Source of the DNA: Anaerolineaceae bacterium
GTDB taxonomy: Bacteria > Chloroflexota > Anaerolineae > Anaerolineales > Anaerolineaceae
Length of the DNA stretch: 56,749 bases
Assembly (NCBI GenBank): GCA_017417055.1
Contig: JAFPZX010000098.1
Span: forward strand, 1-56,749
Direction of reading: 5' to 3'
The notes beneath the pieces are model-generated. The model was not told where the DNA came from, ran no database searches, and saw nothing but the letters and a program-made list of their open reading frames with translations. Made by a program: the position numbers and the translations under genes. Below, one piece after another: positions 32,862-41,396 of this stretch. Each line of letters starts with the position of its first letter. Within the stretch, counting starts at the first letter, position 1.

Positions 32862-33992
32862 ATGAATCTCAGCAATATTGTTGATTCCTTTTATCACCTG
32901 AGCTGGCAGAATGCCGTCATGCTTGTGATTGGTTTTGTGCTGATCGCACTGGCCATCATCAAAGAGTATGAACCGACGCTGCTGCTGCCTATCGGTTTCG
33001 GCTGTGTTCTGGCCAACCTGGGTATGGACTCCGGTGTGGGCTTTATGAAAGTCCTGTATGACGCCGGTATTTCCACCGAACTTTTCCCGCTCCTCATCTT
33101 CATCGGTGTTGGTGCGATGATCGATTTCCGTCCGCTGCTGGCGATGCCGAAAATGGTTATCCTCGGTGCTGCCGGTCAGTTTGGTATTTACGGTACGCTG
33201 ATCCTTGGCTGTCTGCTGGCAAAACTTTTCCCGCAGCTTGGCTGGGGTTTGGCTGAAGCCGCTTCCATCGGTACCATCGGTGCAATCGATGGCCCGACTG
33301 CCATTTACGTTGCGTCTCAGATCGCTCCGCACATGCTCGGTCCGATCGCGGTGGCTGCTTATTCCTACATGTCCCTGATCCCGATCATTCAGCCTCCGAT
33401 CATGAAGGCTCTGACAACCAAGAAAGACCGTCAGATCCACATGGAATACGCACCGCGTGAAGTTTCTGACCGTGCCGTTATCGTCTTCCCGATGCTTGTT
33501 ACCATCGCCATTTCCATCATTTCCCCGGATGCCGCTCCGTTGATTGCTGCGCTGATGCTGGGTAACCTGATGAAGGAATCCGGTGTTGTTGATCGTCTGG
33601 ACAAAGCTGCACAGAATGAAATCATCAACGTTTCCACCCTGTTCCTGGGTCTGGCCGTTGGCGGTACCATGACCGGCGAAAGCTTCCTGAACTGGGGCGT
33701 CCTGTTCATCATGGCCCTCGGTCTGCTGGCTTTCGTTCTCGATACCGTTGCCGGTGTCCTGTTCGGTCAGTTGATGAAGATCATCACCGGGCGCAAGATC
33801 AACCCGCTCATTGGTGCCTGCGGTATCTCCGCTTTCCCGATGGCCGGCCGTATTGCTGCTCAGATCGCTTTGGAAGATGATCCGGATAACTTTATCCTGA
33901 TGCACGCCATGGGCGCCAACACTTCCGGTCAGCTTGGTTCCGTCGTCGCCGGCGGTGTCCTGCTCGCCCTTGTGAAGACATTCATCTTCTAA
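32862..33992 (+). CDS. Sodium-translocating decarboxylase beta subunit (OadB/MmdB/GcdB)
   Basis: A 376-residue polytopic membrane protein with about nine to eleven helices, normal for the family. ATG 32862 follows GAGGTG and is eleven bases past the carrier gene. Family blocks are present: ALAIIKEYEPTLLLPIGFGC, FIGVGAMIDFRPLLAMPKM, the ion-binding region ASIGTIGAIDGPTAIYVAS, and SAFPMAGRIAAQIALEDDPD near the end. It decarboxylates carboxybiotin and exports sodium, turning the free energy of decarboxylation into an ion gradient. The acyl substrate is set by the alpha subunit, which is not in the window. Confidence 0.95.
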   Translation: MNLSNIVDSFYHLSWQNAVMLVIGFVLIALAIIKEYEPTLLLPIGFGCVLANLGMDSGVGFMKVLYDAGISTELFPLLIFIGVGAMIDFRPLLAMPKMVILGAAGQFGIYGTLILGCLLAKLFPQLGWGLAEAASIGTIGAIDGPTAIYVASQIAPHMLGPIAVAAYSYMSLIPIIQPPIMKALTTKKDRQIHMEYAPREVSDRAVIVFPMLVTIAISIISPDAAPLIAALMLGNLMKESGVVDRLDKAAQNEIINVSTLFLGLAVGGTMTGESFLNWGVLFIMALGLLAFVLDTVAGVLFGQLMKIITGRKINPLIGACGISAFPMAGRIAAQIALEDDPDNFILMHAMGANTSGQLGSVVAGGVLLALVKTFIF

Positions 33993-34015
33993 AAAAGATA
34001 ATTCAATAAATATCG

Positions 34016-34040
34016 AAAAAGCGCCGGTCAGGCGCTTTTT
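34016..34040 (+). terminator. Intrinsic terminator of the sodium-pump operon
   Basis: AAAAAGCGCC / GGCGCTTTTT with loop GGTCA, then CTTT; 24 bases past the beta-subunit stop. Confidence 0.9.
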
Positions 34041-34121
34041 CTTTCCGACATTTTTAGCTGAGTAAAAAAACAATCTTATTAACGAATAGATATTGGTTTA
34101 CGATTTATAATAAATCTGTCA

Positions 34122-34244
34122 GGGGAGCGCTGAATAATGGCAAATCAACGTTGAATGAGTTAAGACAACCTGTTCTGTTGACTCAAGTCTGATTCAATGA
34201 AAACAGGTCGCTTTTGACTCAGAACGGATTACTTAGTGCTTCCT
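34122..34244. repeat. GAGTCAA hairpin flanked by IS-type ends
   Basis: The 65-bp hairpin 34157-34221 lies inside an element whose left end (GGGAGCGCTGAATAATGG) and right end (reverse strand GGAAGCACTAAGTAATCC) are diverged forms of the IS5-type terminal repeat. CTAA follows the right end; the left flank is not a matching duplicate. It separates the sodium-pump terminator from the YidC-sulfatase gene. Confidence 0.65.
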
Positions 34245-34284
34245 AAGGAATTAAAGACAAAAACCAAACGAATCAGGGTTGGAA

Positions 34285-37050
34285 ATGACGATTGGAAATG
34301 CCTTATACACGCTGATCATCGGGCCTCTTGCGCTGCTTTTTGAGGTTGTGTTTTCTATTGCATTTCGCTTTGTGAATAATCCGGGAATTGCGATCCTGTT
34401 TTTGAGCCTGGTTGTGAATTTGCTCGTGCTGCCTTTATATCGCAGGGCGGATGCCATGCAGGCGGAGGAACGCGATAAAGAAGAAAAACTAAAATTTTGG
34501 ATTGACCACATCAAAAAGACGTTTAAAGGCGATGAGCAGTTCATGATGCTCCAGACATATTACCGCCAAAATGACTATAAACCGCTGGATGCGTTAAAGG
34601 GTTCTGTTTCGCTCTTGCTGCAAATTCCTTTCTTCATTGCTGCTTACCGGTTTTTATCCGGACTTCAGACGCTGAAAGGGGTTCCTTTTGGACCGATCCG
34701 TGATCTCGGGGCACCGGACGGCATGTTTACCATTTTTGGTGTTCCGGTGAACGTGCTTCCCATCCTGATGACAGCAGTGAATATCGTCTCCGCATCGATT
34801 TATCTAAAGGGCTTTTCTTTGAAAAACAAGCTGCAGATGTATGGAATGGCGGCTGTATTTCTTGTTATTCTCTATAATTCCCCTTCCGGTCTTGTTTTGT
34901 ATTGGACCTGTAATAATATTTTTTCTCTTCTGAAAAATATATTGGGCCGGACGAAGGATTCCAAAAAAGTTCTGCAATCAGCAGCTTTTTTCCTTGGTTT
35001 TTTGTTTCAGGAATACTTGTTGTTCTTCCAGCCGTTCCATTCGTTCCGGAAAACAGCTGTGTTGGGAATACTAAGCCTGCTGCTGCAGCTGCCAATGCTC
35101 TCAAAATTATTCATCCGCAAAAAAATCCATTTTACAATTCCCGAATCGGGTAAATCCGATAACATCCTTTTTACTTTTGGCTGCATTTTCATGACTTTCC
35201 TTACGGGGGTTTTGATCTCTTCGGAAGTAATCAAAACATCTCCTCCTGATTTTGTTTATGCGGAGATGTATTATTCGCCGTTGTGGTATATCTTCAGTTC
35301 TCTGCTGCTGGCTGCGGGAACCTTTCTGCTCTGGTTTGGTATTTTCTATAAACTTGCCTCGTCTGCCGGGAAAAGGGTCATGTCTTTGGGAATATTGATC
35401 CTTTCCGTTTGTTCGGCAGTGAATTATATGTTCTTTGGAACAAATCGGGGTGATATCTCGGCAAATCTGGTTTTTGACAATCCTCCTGTTGATTCGTTCA
35501 GAGACTATGTTATCAATCTTGCTGTGCTGCTGCTTGTTTCAGTTGTGTTGGCGTTTATCCGGAAAAAGAAAGAAAGCATTGCTTCCGGTGCTTTGCTGAC
35601 TTTGTCTCTGGCAGTTCTGGTCATGTCTGTTTTGAACATATCGGAGATCAGCAGAGACCTGAATGTCATACGACAGACAAGTGATAAAACGGAAAGTCCT
35701 CTTCCGGAAATAACGCTGAGCAAAAAGGGAAAAAATGTGGTCATTTTCATGATGGACCGTGCTATCGGTTTTTATTTCCCGTTCCTTATAGAAGAAAAAC
35801 CGATTTTGAAAGAACAATTTGCGGGATTTACCTATTATCCGCAGACGATATCCTATGCGAGTAAAACAAACATGGCGCTGCCGGCTATTTACGGCGGGTA
35901 TGAATATACTCCGGACAAAATCAACGAGCGGCCGGATCTAAGCCTGATGGAGAAACATAACGAGGCCTTGCTGTTGATGCCGTCTCTCTTTAATGCAGCC
36001 GGATACAGCGTCAATATATTACAACCAACCTATGCGAATTATCAAATTCCTTCAGATTTGTCTTTGTATGATCAGCTGCCGGGGGTCCATGCGTCAAACT
36101 TCAAAGATTTTGAAATTTTAGCACCGGAAGTGGTTGAGAGTGAAATTCAAACACGGAACCGTAATTTCTTTTGTTTCAGTGTCTATAAAATCGTGCCGCT
36201 TGTCTTCCAGCCGACAATATATACGGATGGTTTGTATAATGAGGTTGACGCAATGACGAATAAAAAGGTTATCAGTGTTCCGACACAGCGGGTTCAAAGC
36301 CTTTTCCGGGCAACCGGGATCAGGACAGCGTTTCAGCAGAATTTGAATGTTCTCGAAAAGCTTCCTGCCATGACTGTGATCAACGAGAAGGCTGAAAACA
36401 CATTTACAACACTTGATAACGGTACGACCCATGAACAGGTCCTGCTGCAGCTGCCTGACTATACGCTTTCGGATTCGGTTGACAATACGCCGTACGAGAC
36501 ACAGCCTGTTCTCCGCAGATCAGCGGAAGGCAGGGAAATAGAGCTGCAGTCTTCTTACCAAATGGTCCATTATCACTGCAATATGGCGGGATTCCTTGCT
36601 TTGGGGAAATGGATGGACTATCTGCGGGAAAATGATGTTTATGACAACACGAGGATCATCATTGTTTCAGATCACGGCGAATATCAGCATTTTCCGGGAA
36701 TGTTATTTGGCCCCGGTGAGTCCTGGCTGGAAGATGTTTTATATTTCAATCCGGTATTGCTTGTGAAGGATTTTGATCAAAAAAATTATATGGTTGACAA
36801 CCGGTTTATGACCAACGCGGATGTTCCGACGCTTGCGATGGACGGATTGATTGAGTCACCGGTTAATCCGGCGACCGGGGAACCTGTTACCGATGAAAGA
36901 AAACAGGAGCCTGATAAAAGATGTTATTTTGTCGGGGAGTACAACATAAAATATAATAACGGGAATACTTTTATCCCGTTTTACAGTGCTGTTTTCCATG
37001 GGGGAGATATCTACGACTCGGGAAACTGGGAGTTTATAGAGGATTATTAA
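34285..37050 (+). CDS. YidC/Oxa1-like domain fused to a sulfatase/LtaS-superfamily domain
   Basis: ATG 34285 gives 921 residues (a TTG two codons earlier is possible). Residues ~1-220 are a YidC/Oxa1-type core: LALLFEVVFSIAFRFVNNPG, VVNLLVLPLYRRADAMQAE, and a helical loop then SVSLLLQIPFFIAAYRFL and NSPSGLVLYWTCNNIFSLL. Residues ~225-460 hold further membrane helices. Residues ~480-890 are an alkaline-phosphatase-superfamily domain: metal-binding NVVIFMMDRA (Asp491), nucleophile candidate Thr528 in YASKTNMALPAIYGG, and VSDHGEYQHFPG (Asp796-His797). This resembles LtaS or phosphoethanolamine transferases, with the catalytic part outside the membrane. It leads a three-gene set with a TagB/F-like and a LicC-CobD-like protein. 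Role inferred: phospho-substituent transfer at the envelope. Confidence 0.82.
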   Translation: MTIGNALYTLIIGPLALLFEVVFSIAFRFVNNPGIAILFLSLVVNLLVLPLYRRADAMQAEERDKEEKLKFWIDHIKKTFKGDEQFMMLQTYYRQNDYKPLDALKGSVSLLLQIPFFIAAYRFLSGLQTLKGVPFGPIRDLGAPDGMFTIFGVPVNVLPILMTAVNIVSASIYLKGFSLKNKLQMYGMAAVFLVILYNSPSGLVLYWTCNNIFSLLKNILGRTKDSKKVLQSAAFFLGFLFQEYLLFFQPFHSFRKTAVLGILSLLLQLPMLSKLFIRKKIHFTIPESGKSDNILFTFGCIFMTFLTGVLISSEVIKTSPPDFVYAEMYYSPLWYIFSSLLLAAGTFLLWFGIFYKLASSAGKRVMSLGILILSVCSAVNYMFFGTNRGDISANLVFDNPPVDSFRDYVINLAVLLLVSVVLAFIRKKKESIASGALLTLSLAVLVMSVLNISEISRDLNVIRQTSDKTESPLPEITLSKKGKNVVIFMMDRAIGFYFPFLIEEKPILKEQFAGFTYYPQTISYASKTNMALPAIYGGYEYTPDKINERPDLSLMEKHNEALLLMPSLFNAAGYSVNILQPTYANYQIPSDLSLYDQLPGVHASNFKDFEILAPEVVESEIQTRNRNFFCFSVYKIVPLVFQPTIYTDGLYNEVDAMTNKKVISVPTQRVQSLFRATGIRTAFQQNLNVLEKLPAMTVINEKAENTFTTLDNGTTHEQVLLQLPDYTLSDSVDNTPYETQPVLRRSAEGREIELQSSYQMVHYHCNMAGFLALGKWMDYLRENDVYDNTRIIIVSDHGEYQHFPGMLFGPGESWLEDVLYFNPVLLVKDFDQKNYMVDNRFMTNADVPTLAMDGLIESPVNPATGEPVTDERKQEPDKRCYFVGEYNIKYNNGNTFIPFYSAVFHGGDIYDSGNWEFIEDY

Positions 37051-37071
37051 TCCAGGACCAAAAGGGGTTTC

Positions 37072-38292
37072 ATGCTGTTATATATCGATCCGGGTACCGG
37101 AAGCATGTTGTTCACAATACTGATTGGCGTTTTGGGTGCGGCTGTTTATGGACTGCGGGAAGTTTTCATGAAGCTGCGCTTTCGTCTGAGCGGCGGAAAA
37201 GCTGAGGCTGTTAGTGAAAACAAAACGCCTATCGTAATATTTACCGACAGCAAACGCTATTGGAATGTGTTTGGACCGATTTGTGACGAGTTTGAACGCC
37301 GCGGCGAAAAGCTCGAATATCTGACATCTTCATCAGATGATCCGGCATTGGAAAAAGATTATGCGCATGTAAAATGTCAGTTTATCGGTGAAGGAAATAA
37401 GGCTTTTGCCAGACTGAACACACTCCGTGCGGATATTGTCCTGTCTTCCACGCCCAGTCTGGATGTTTTATACTGGAAACGCTCAAGGGATGTAAAGTGG
37501 TATGTTCATATTCCCCATGCAGCCAGTGATATAACGATTTACAGGATGTTTGGCATTGATTACTTTGACACGATTCTGATATCCGGAGATTATCAGGAAG
37601 AACAGATTCGGAAGCTTGAGAAATTACGGAACCTTCCCGCAAAGGAAATTGTCAAGGTAGGCATTATTTATATGGATGAAATGAAAAAGCGGCTGGATGC
37701 GGCGCCTCCTCTTCCGGAGCATCCCACAACAGTTCTGCTGGCTCCTTCCTGGGGCGCAAGCGGTATTTTATCCGTATACGGCGGTTCTATTATTCAAGCG
37801 CTTCTTGATACCGGATACAGTGTGATTGTCCGGCCTCATCCACAATCCTATACAGCTGAAAAGGAACTGATTGAAAAAATAATGGCTGAATTTCCGGCAG
37901 GTGACCGGCTGGAATGGAACCGGGATAATGACGGTTTTGAGGTGCTGCGGCGGTCTGATATCATGATTTCGGATTTTTCCGGCGTGATTTTTGACTTTAC
38001 GCTGGTTTTTGACAAGCCGGTAATTTATGCGGATACATCGTTTAACAAGGATCCCTATGACGCAGCCTGGCTTGATGAAGAGCTATGGACGTTTTCAGTT
38101 CTGCCGAAAATCGGACGGCAGCTCACCAGGGATGGGTTAGATAATATGCGAAACCTTATTGATTCCTGTCTTGCGGATGATACCTTTCAAAAAGGCAGGG
38201 ATGAAGCACGAAAAGAGACCTGGGCATATATTGGTGAAAGCACTGCTCGTACCGTTGACTATTTGCTGCGGAAACGTGCAGACTTAGAATAG
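37072..38292 (+). CDS. CDP-glycerol glycerophosphotransferase family protein (TagB/TagF-like)
   Basis: 406 residues, 21 bases after the previous stop. Residues 1-30 form one membrane anchor (MLLYIDPGTGSMLFTILIGV). The rest is the GT-B-type Glyphos_transf fold: VHIPHAASDITIYRMFGIDY, DTILISGDYQEEQI, LLAPSWGASGILS, VIVRPHPQ, and the donor-site block SDIMISDFSGVIFDFTLVFD with DKPVIYAD. Such enzymes transfer glycerol-phosphate or ribitol-phosphate units from CDP-linked donors onto lipid-linked polymers at the inner face. The neighbouring cytidylyltransferase-like protein could make a CDP donor. The exact unit is unknown. Confidence 0.88.
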   Translation: MLLYIDPGTGSMLFTILIGVLGAAVYGLREVFMKLRFRLSGGKAEAVSENKTPIVIFTDSKRYWNVFGPICDEFERRGEKLEYLTSSSDDPALEKDYAHVKCQFIGEGNKAFARLNTLRADIVLSSTPSLDVLYWKRSRDVKWYVHIPHAASDITIYRMFGIDYFDTILISGDYQEEQIRKLEKLRNLPAKEIVKVGIIYMDEMKKRLDAAPPLPEHPTTVLLAPSWGASGILSVYGGSIIQALLDTGYSVIVRPHPQSYTAEKELIEKIMAEFPAGDRLEWNRDNDGFEVLRRSDIMISDFSGVIFDFTLVFDKPVIYADTSFNKDPYDAAWLDEELWTFSVLPKIGRQLTRDGLDNMRNLIDSCLADDTFQKGRDEARKETWAYIGESTARTVDYLLRKRADLE

Positions 38293-38331
38293 TCATTTGG
38301 ATAGTTCCTCAGTACTTTAGGAGAAAACATA

Positions 38332-40149
38332 ATGCAGGCCATAATTTTAGCTGCCGGAATGGGAAAACGGCTGAAAGAACTGACAAAAAGTAATACAAAA
38401 TGTATGGTGAAGGTCAATAATGTTACTTTGATTGACAGAATGCTGCACCAGATTGAAAAGAAAAATCTTTCCAGGATCGTTATTGTCATCGGATATGAGG
38501 GTCAAAAACTGGTTGAATATGTCAATTCGCTTGGAATCCGCACCCCGATTGTGTTTATCAATAACCCGATATATGACAAAACAAACAACATTTATTCTCT
38601 GGCTCTTGCATCTGATTGGCTTTGCAGGGAAGATACACTGCTTTTTGAATCAGATATTATCTTTGAAGATTCAGTTTTGGATAAAATAATTGACGATCCG
38701 CGTGATACATTGGCTCTCGTTGATAAATATGAACCATGGATGGACGGGACTTGTCTGAAGCTGTCTGATGACGATACGATCAGGGAATTTATCGCGAAAA
38801 AAAATTTCAGATTCGATGAAACGAACCTGTATTATAAAACGGTAAATATCTATAAATTCAGCAGGCAGTTTTCCAAAAATTATTATGTCCCGTTTTTACA
38901 CGCCTACCAAGCAGCCCTTGGCGAAAATGAATATTACGAGCAGGTTCTGCGCGTCATCACTATGCTGGATGATCCCGTCATAAAAGGAAAACGCCTTGCC
39001 GGTGAGCGATGGTATGAAATTGATGATATTCAGGATCTGGTTATCGCGGAGTCTATTTTTACAGACGACGATGATGAAAAGCTCAGCCGAATAGAATCCC
39101 GTTACGGAGGATATTGGCGTTATCCCCGCCTGTTAGATTTTTGCTATATTGTTAACCCATATTTCCCATCGGAAAGATTGATCGAAGAGATGAAAGCTAA
39201 TTTCGGACGATTGTTGACGTCTTATCCCAGCGGTATGCATGGAAACTGCCTGCTGGCCGCAAAGATTTATGGCATTCGTCCGGAAAATGTTGTTGTGGGG
39301 AACGGTTCCGCCGAATTAATTAAGTCTCTTATGCATTCACTCGAAGGGAAAACCGGGTTTATCCGGCCGACGTTTGAGGAGTATCCGAACCGCTATGCGG
39401 AAGAGAATTCTGTTGTCTTTCATCCGGATAAATCTGATTTTTCTTATTCGTACAAAGATATTATCGATTTCTTTGAACCTCATCACATAAACAATCTTAT
39501 TTTGATCAACCCGGATAATCCAAGCGGAAACTATATTCCGAAAAAGGATATGTTACAGATTGTTTCATGGGCTTCAAGAGAAAAAATAAACCTGATCATT
39601 GATGAATCCTTTGTGGATTTTTCAGATGAACAAAACGCATCATTGATTGATCAGGATTTTATTGATTCCAACCCGCATTTGTATCTGATGAAAAGTATCT
39701 CAAAAACTTACGGTGTTCCCGGTCTTCGTTTGGGCGTTCTGGTATCCGGAAATGTAAATACTGTTTCCCGGATCAAAAAAGATGTGTCTATCTGGAATAT
39801 TAATTCGTTTGCTGAATTTTTTATGCAGATTGAAGAGAAGTATAAAGATGAATATGCGAAGGGATTGGATCAATTAAAGGCAGAACGCGGTAAATTTGAA
39901 GCCGCACTTTCCAAAATCAAAGGATTCCGGGTTATTCCGTCCCAGGCAAATTATGTTATGATTGAACTGGACAAAACCATTCCCGCAAGATATCTGACGA
40001 AAAAATTACTGGTTGACCATGATTTGTTTATTAAAGATCTTACAGCCAAGATGGGTGGAAAGAATTACATCCGTCTGGCTGTAAGGTCTGCTGAAGAAAA
40101 TGAAGTTCTTCTCATTGCCTTGCGGCAGGAACTTGGTGTTATTGATTAA
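38332..40149 (+). CDS. LicC-like nucleotidyltransferase fused to HisC/CobD-like PLP enzyme
   Basis: 605 residues, ATG 38332 with AGGAG. Residues 1-~240 are a sugar-nucleotidyltransferase fold (IILAAGMGKRLKELTKSNTK, KCMVKVNNVTLIDR, LLFESDIIFE), closest in style to CTP:phosphocholine cytidylyltransferase LicC. Residues ~260-605 are a fold-type I PLP enzyme: NPDNPSGNYIPKKDM, LIIDESFVDF, the Schiff-base lysine Lys458 in MKSISKTYGVPGLRLG, and a C-terminal Arg in NYIRLAVRS. This second half resembles HisC and the threonine-phosphate decarboxylase CobD. A bifunctional enzyme that makes an amino-alcohol phosphate and activates it as a CDP derivative is the best inference. Aminotransfer instead of decarboxylation is possible. 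Confidence 0.82.
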   Translation: MQAIILAAGMGKRLKELTKSNTKCMVKVNNVTLIDRMLHQIEKKNLSRIVIVIGYEGQKLVEYVNSLGIRTPIVFINNPIYDKTNNIYSLALASDWLCREDTLLFESDIIFEDSVLDKIIDDPRDTLALVDKYEPWMDGTCLKLSDDDTIREFIAKKNFRFDETNLYYKTVNIYKFSRQFSKNYYVPFLHAYQAALGENEYYEQVLRVITMLDDPVIKGKRLAGERWYEIDDIQDLVIAESIFTDDDDEKLSRIESRYGGYWRYPRLLDFCYIVNPYFPSERLIEEMKANFGRLLTSYPSGMHGNCLLAAKIYGIRPENVVVGNGSAELIKSLMHSLEGKTGFIRPTFEEYPNRYAEENSVVFHPDKSDFSYSYKDIIDFFEPHHINNLILINPDNPSGNYIPKKDMLQIVSWASREKINLIIDESFVDFSDEQNASLIDQDFIDSNPHLYLMKSISKTYGVPGLRLGVLVSGNVNTVSRIKKDVSIWNINSFAEFFMQIEEKYKDEYAKGLDQLKAERGKFEAALSKIKGFRVIPSQANYVMIELDKTIPARYLTKKLLVDHDLFIKDLTAKMGGKNYIRLAVRSAEENEVLLIALRQELGVID

Positions 40150-41258
40150 TAAACAACAGTGATCGTCACATCCATGGAACAAAGAACTTCGTAGTTGCGG
40201 ACGATGCCCATGGTCATGGTATAGGTTCCGGGTATGTTCGGGACGACTGCATCCAAACCATAATCCAGTGTTCCTCCGGGTGCTACATCATACGGCATAT
40301 CTTTCCGGACCTGATCTTTGCGTTTCAACATGTTTTCCCCGCCGATGTAGGCGATATCCAGGTCGCTTGAATTCCACATGGTATAGGTATCGTTCCGGAC
40401 CCGGAAGTAGAAATCGGTTTCTTCTCCCGGATGGAAGGAAGCGCGATGCGGCGGCGTAACAGAAAGCAGCGTGCAGCCGGTGTTGACCGGGGTGATGCCG
40501 GGTGCCACTGTGGCCATGTTGGCATTGTTGCCGACGACGATCTTCACCCAGATGGAGTTATCGTCGGAGTTGGCCGTACCGAACAGATTGCCGGAAGGAC
40601 TGCGAAGTTTCCAATTGCTTTGATAGGTTCCATAGGTCATGGGAGCGGTCAAATCAATGCTGATGTCAATCGTGGCGCCGGGTGCAACTGCACCGGGCAG
40701 GTTGACCGCGTAATTTGTTCCCATGGCATCACCGCCGGAATAAACCAGCTGGTAACCGGAGTTCCAGGCACAGCTGCCGGCGTTTTGAATGCGCCAGGTT
40801 TTCCGGAATGTCTGGCCCGGTGCCATTACGGTATTGTCCGGGATCGTTACATCATCAACAAAACGCATCCGTTCGCAAACGGTGCTGACAGGCTGTGCGT
40901 AAACTGAGGAACTGGATGAACTGGTTGGCTGTATGTAAACCGGATATAACGGTGAGCTTGTCGCGGTCGGGATCGCGGTTGGTACATTGTAAACCGGGCG
41001 TTGTATTGTTCCTGTATCATCGGGTGTGGCGATAACAATCAATCCCGAACCGGAAGATGAGAGCGTTGCGGTAGGCTGCTGCAATACCGGACGGATCAGC
41101 ATCTGTCCGCTGTCCGTTGAGCCGCCTGCCTGTGCGGTCAGGGTTTGCTGTGCGTATTGCTGAACCTGTTCGATGGTGAGTTCTTTGCCTCCGTTTGAAA
41201 TCGTGCCGGAACAACCGGCAAGGATTATCATGATCAGCAGAATGAGTATTTTTTTCAT
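40146..41258 (-). CDS. Lipoprotein with two NBR1-type Ig-like domains
   Basis: 370 residues. A lipoprotein signal is clear: ILLIMIILAGCSG with Cys16 as the lipidated residue, and ATG 41258 follows GGAGG. After a Thr/Ser/Pro-rich linker (~40-130) come two ~105-residue beta domains of the next-to-BRCA1 central-domain type, each with the family hallmark of an ordered W and N: FVDDVTIPDNTVMAPGQTF, KTWRIQNAGSCAWNSGYQL and, in the second, PPHRASFHPGEETDFYFRV. These domains are common in secreted proteins of Anaerolineae. Presumably exposed on the cell surface; binding partner unknown. Its stop overlaps the stop of the convergent gene. Confidence 0.85.
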   Translation of the reverse strand: MKKILILLIMIILAGCSGTISNGGKELTIEQVQQYAQQTLTAQAGGSTDSGQMLIRPVLQQPTATLSSSGSGLIVIATPDDTGTIQRPVYNVPTAIPTATSSPLYPVYIQPTSSSSSSVYAQPVSTVCERMRFVDDVTIPDNTVMAPGQTFRKTWRIQNAGSCAWNSGYQLVYSGGDAMGTNYAVNLPGAVAPGATIDISIDLTAPMTYGTYQSNWKLRSPSGNLFGTANSDDNSIWVKIVVGNNANMATVAPGITPVNTGCTLLSVTPPHRASFHPGEETDFYFRVRNDTYTMWNSSDLDIAYIGGENMLKRKDQVRKDMPYDVAPGGTLDYGLDAVVPNIPGTYTMTMGIVRNYEVLCSMDVTITVVY

Positions 41259-41351
41259 TATGACCTCCGGTTCAAGTTTTACTGCGGTATTGTGCAGATA
41301 AGTATCAATTTGTTTAATTCAGGTTTTATATGGGATGATAATTAAATTCTA

Positions 41352-41387
41352 AAACCTGATACCTGATCCCTGAAACCTGACACCTTA
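41352..41387. repeat. 7-bp-period array (CCTGANA)
   Basis: AACCTGA, TACCTGA, TCCCTGA, AACCTGA, CACCTTA in the gap between the lipoprotein gene and the stop of the uracil-DNA glycosylase gene. Confidence 0.75.
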
Positions 41388-41396
41388 TATACGAAA

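Noticed and set aside
32838-34073. A 411-residue open frame on the minus strand opposite the beta-subunit gene
   Set aside because: It is longer than the real gene but is an antisense shadow: composition is low-complexity and rich in His, Gln and Asp, no family is recognised, and the plus strand is an unmistakable OadB-type protein.
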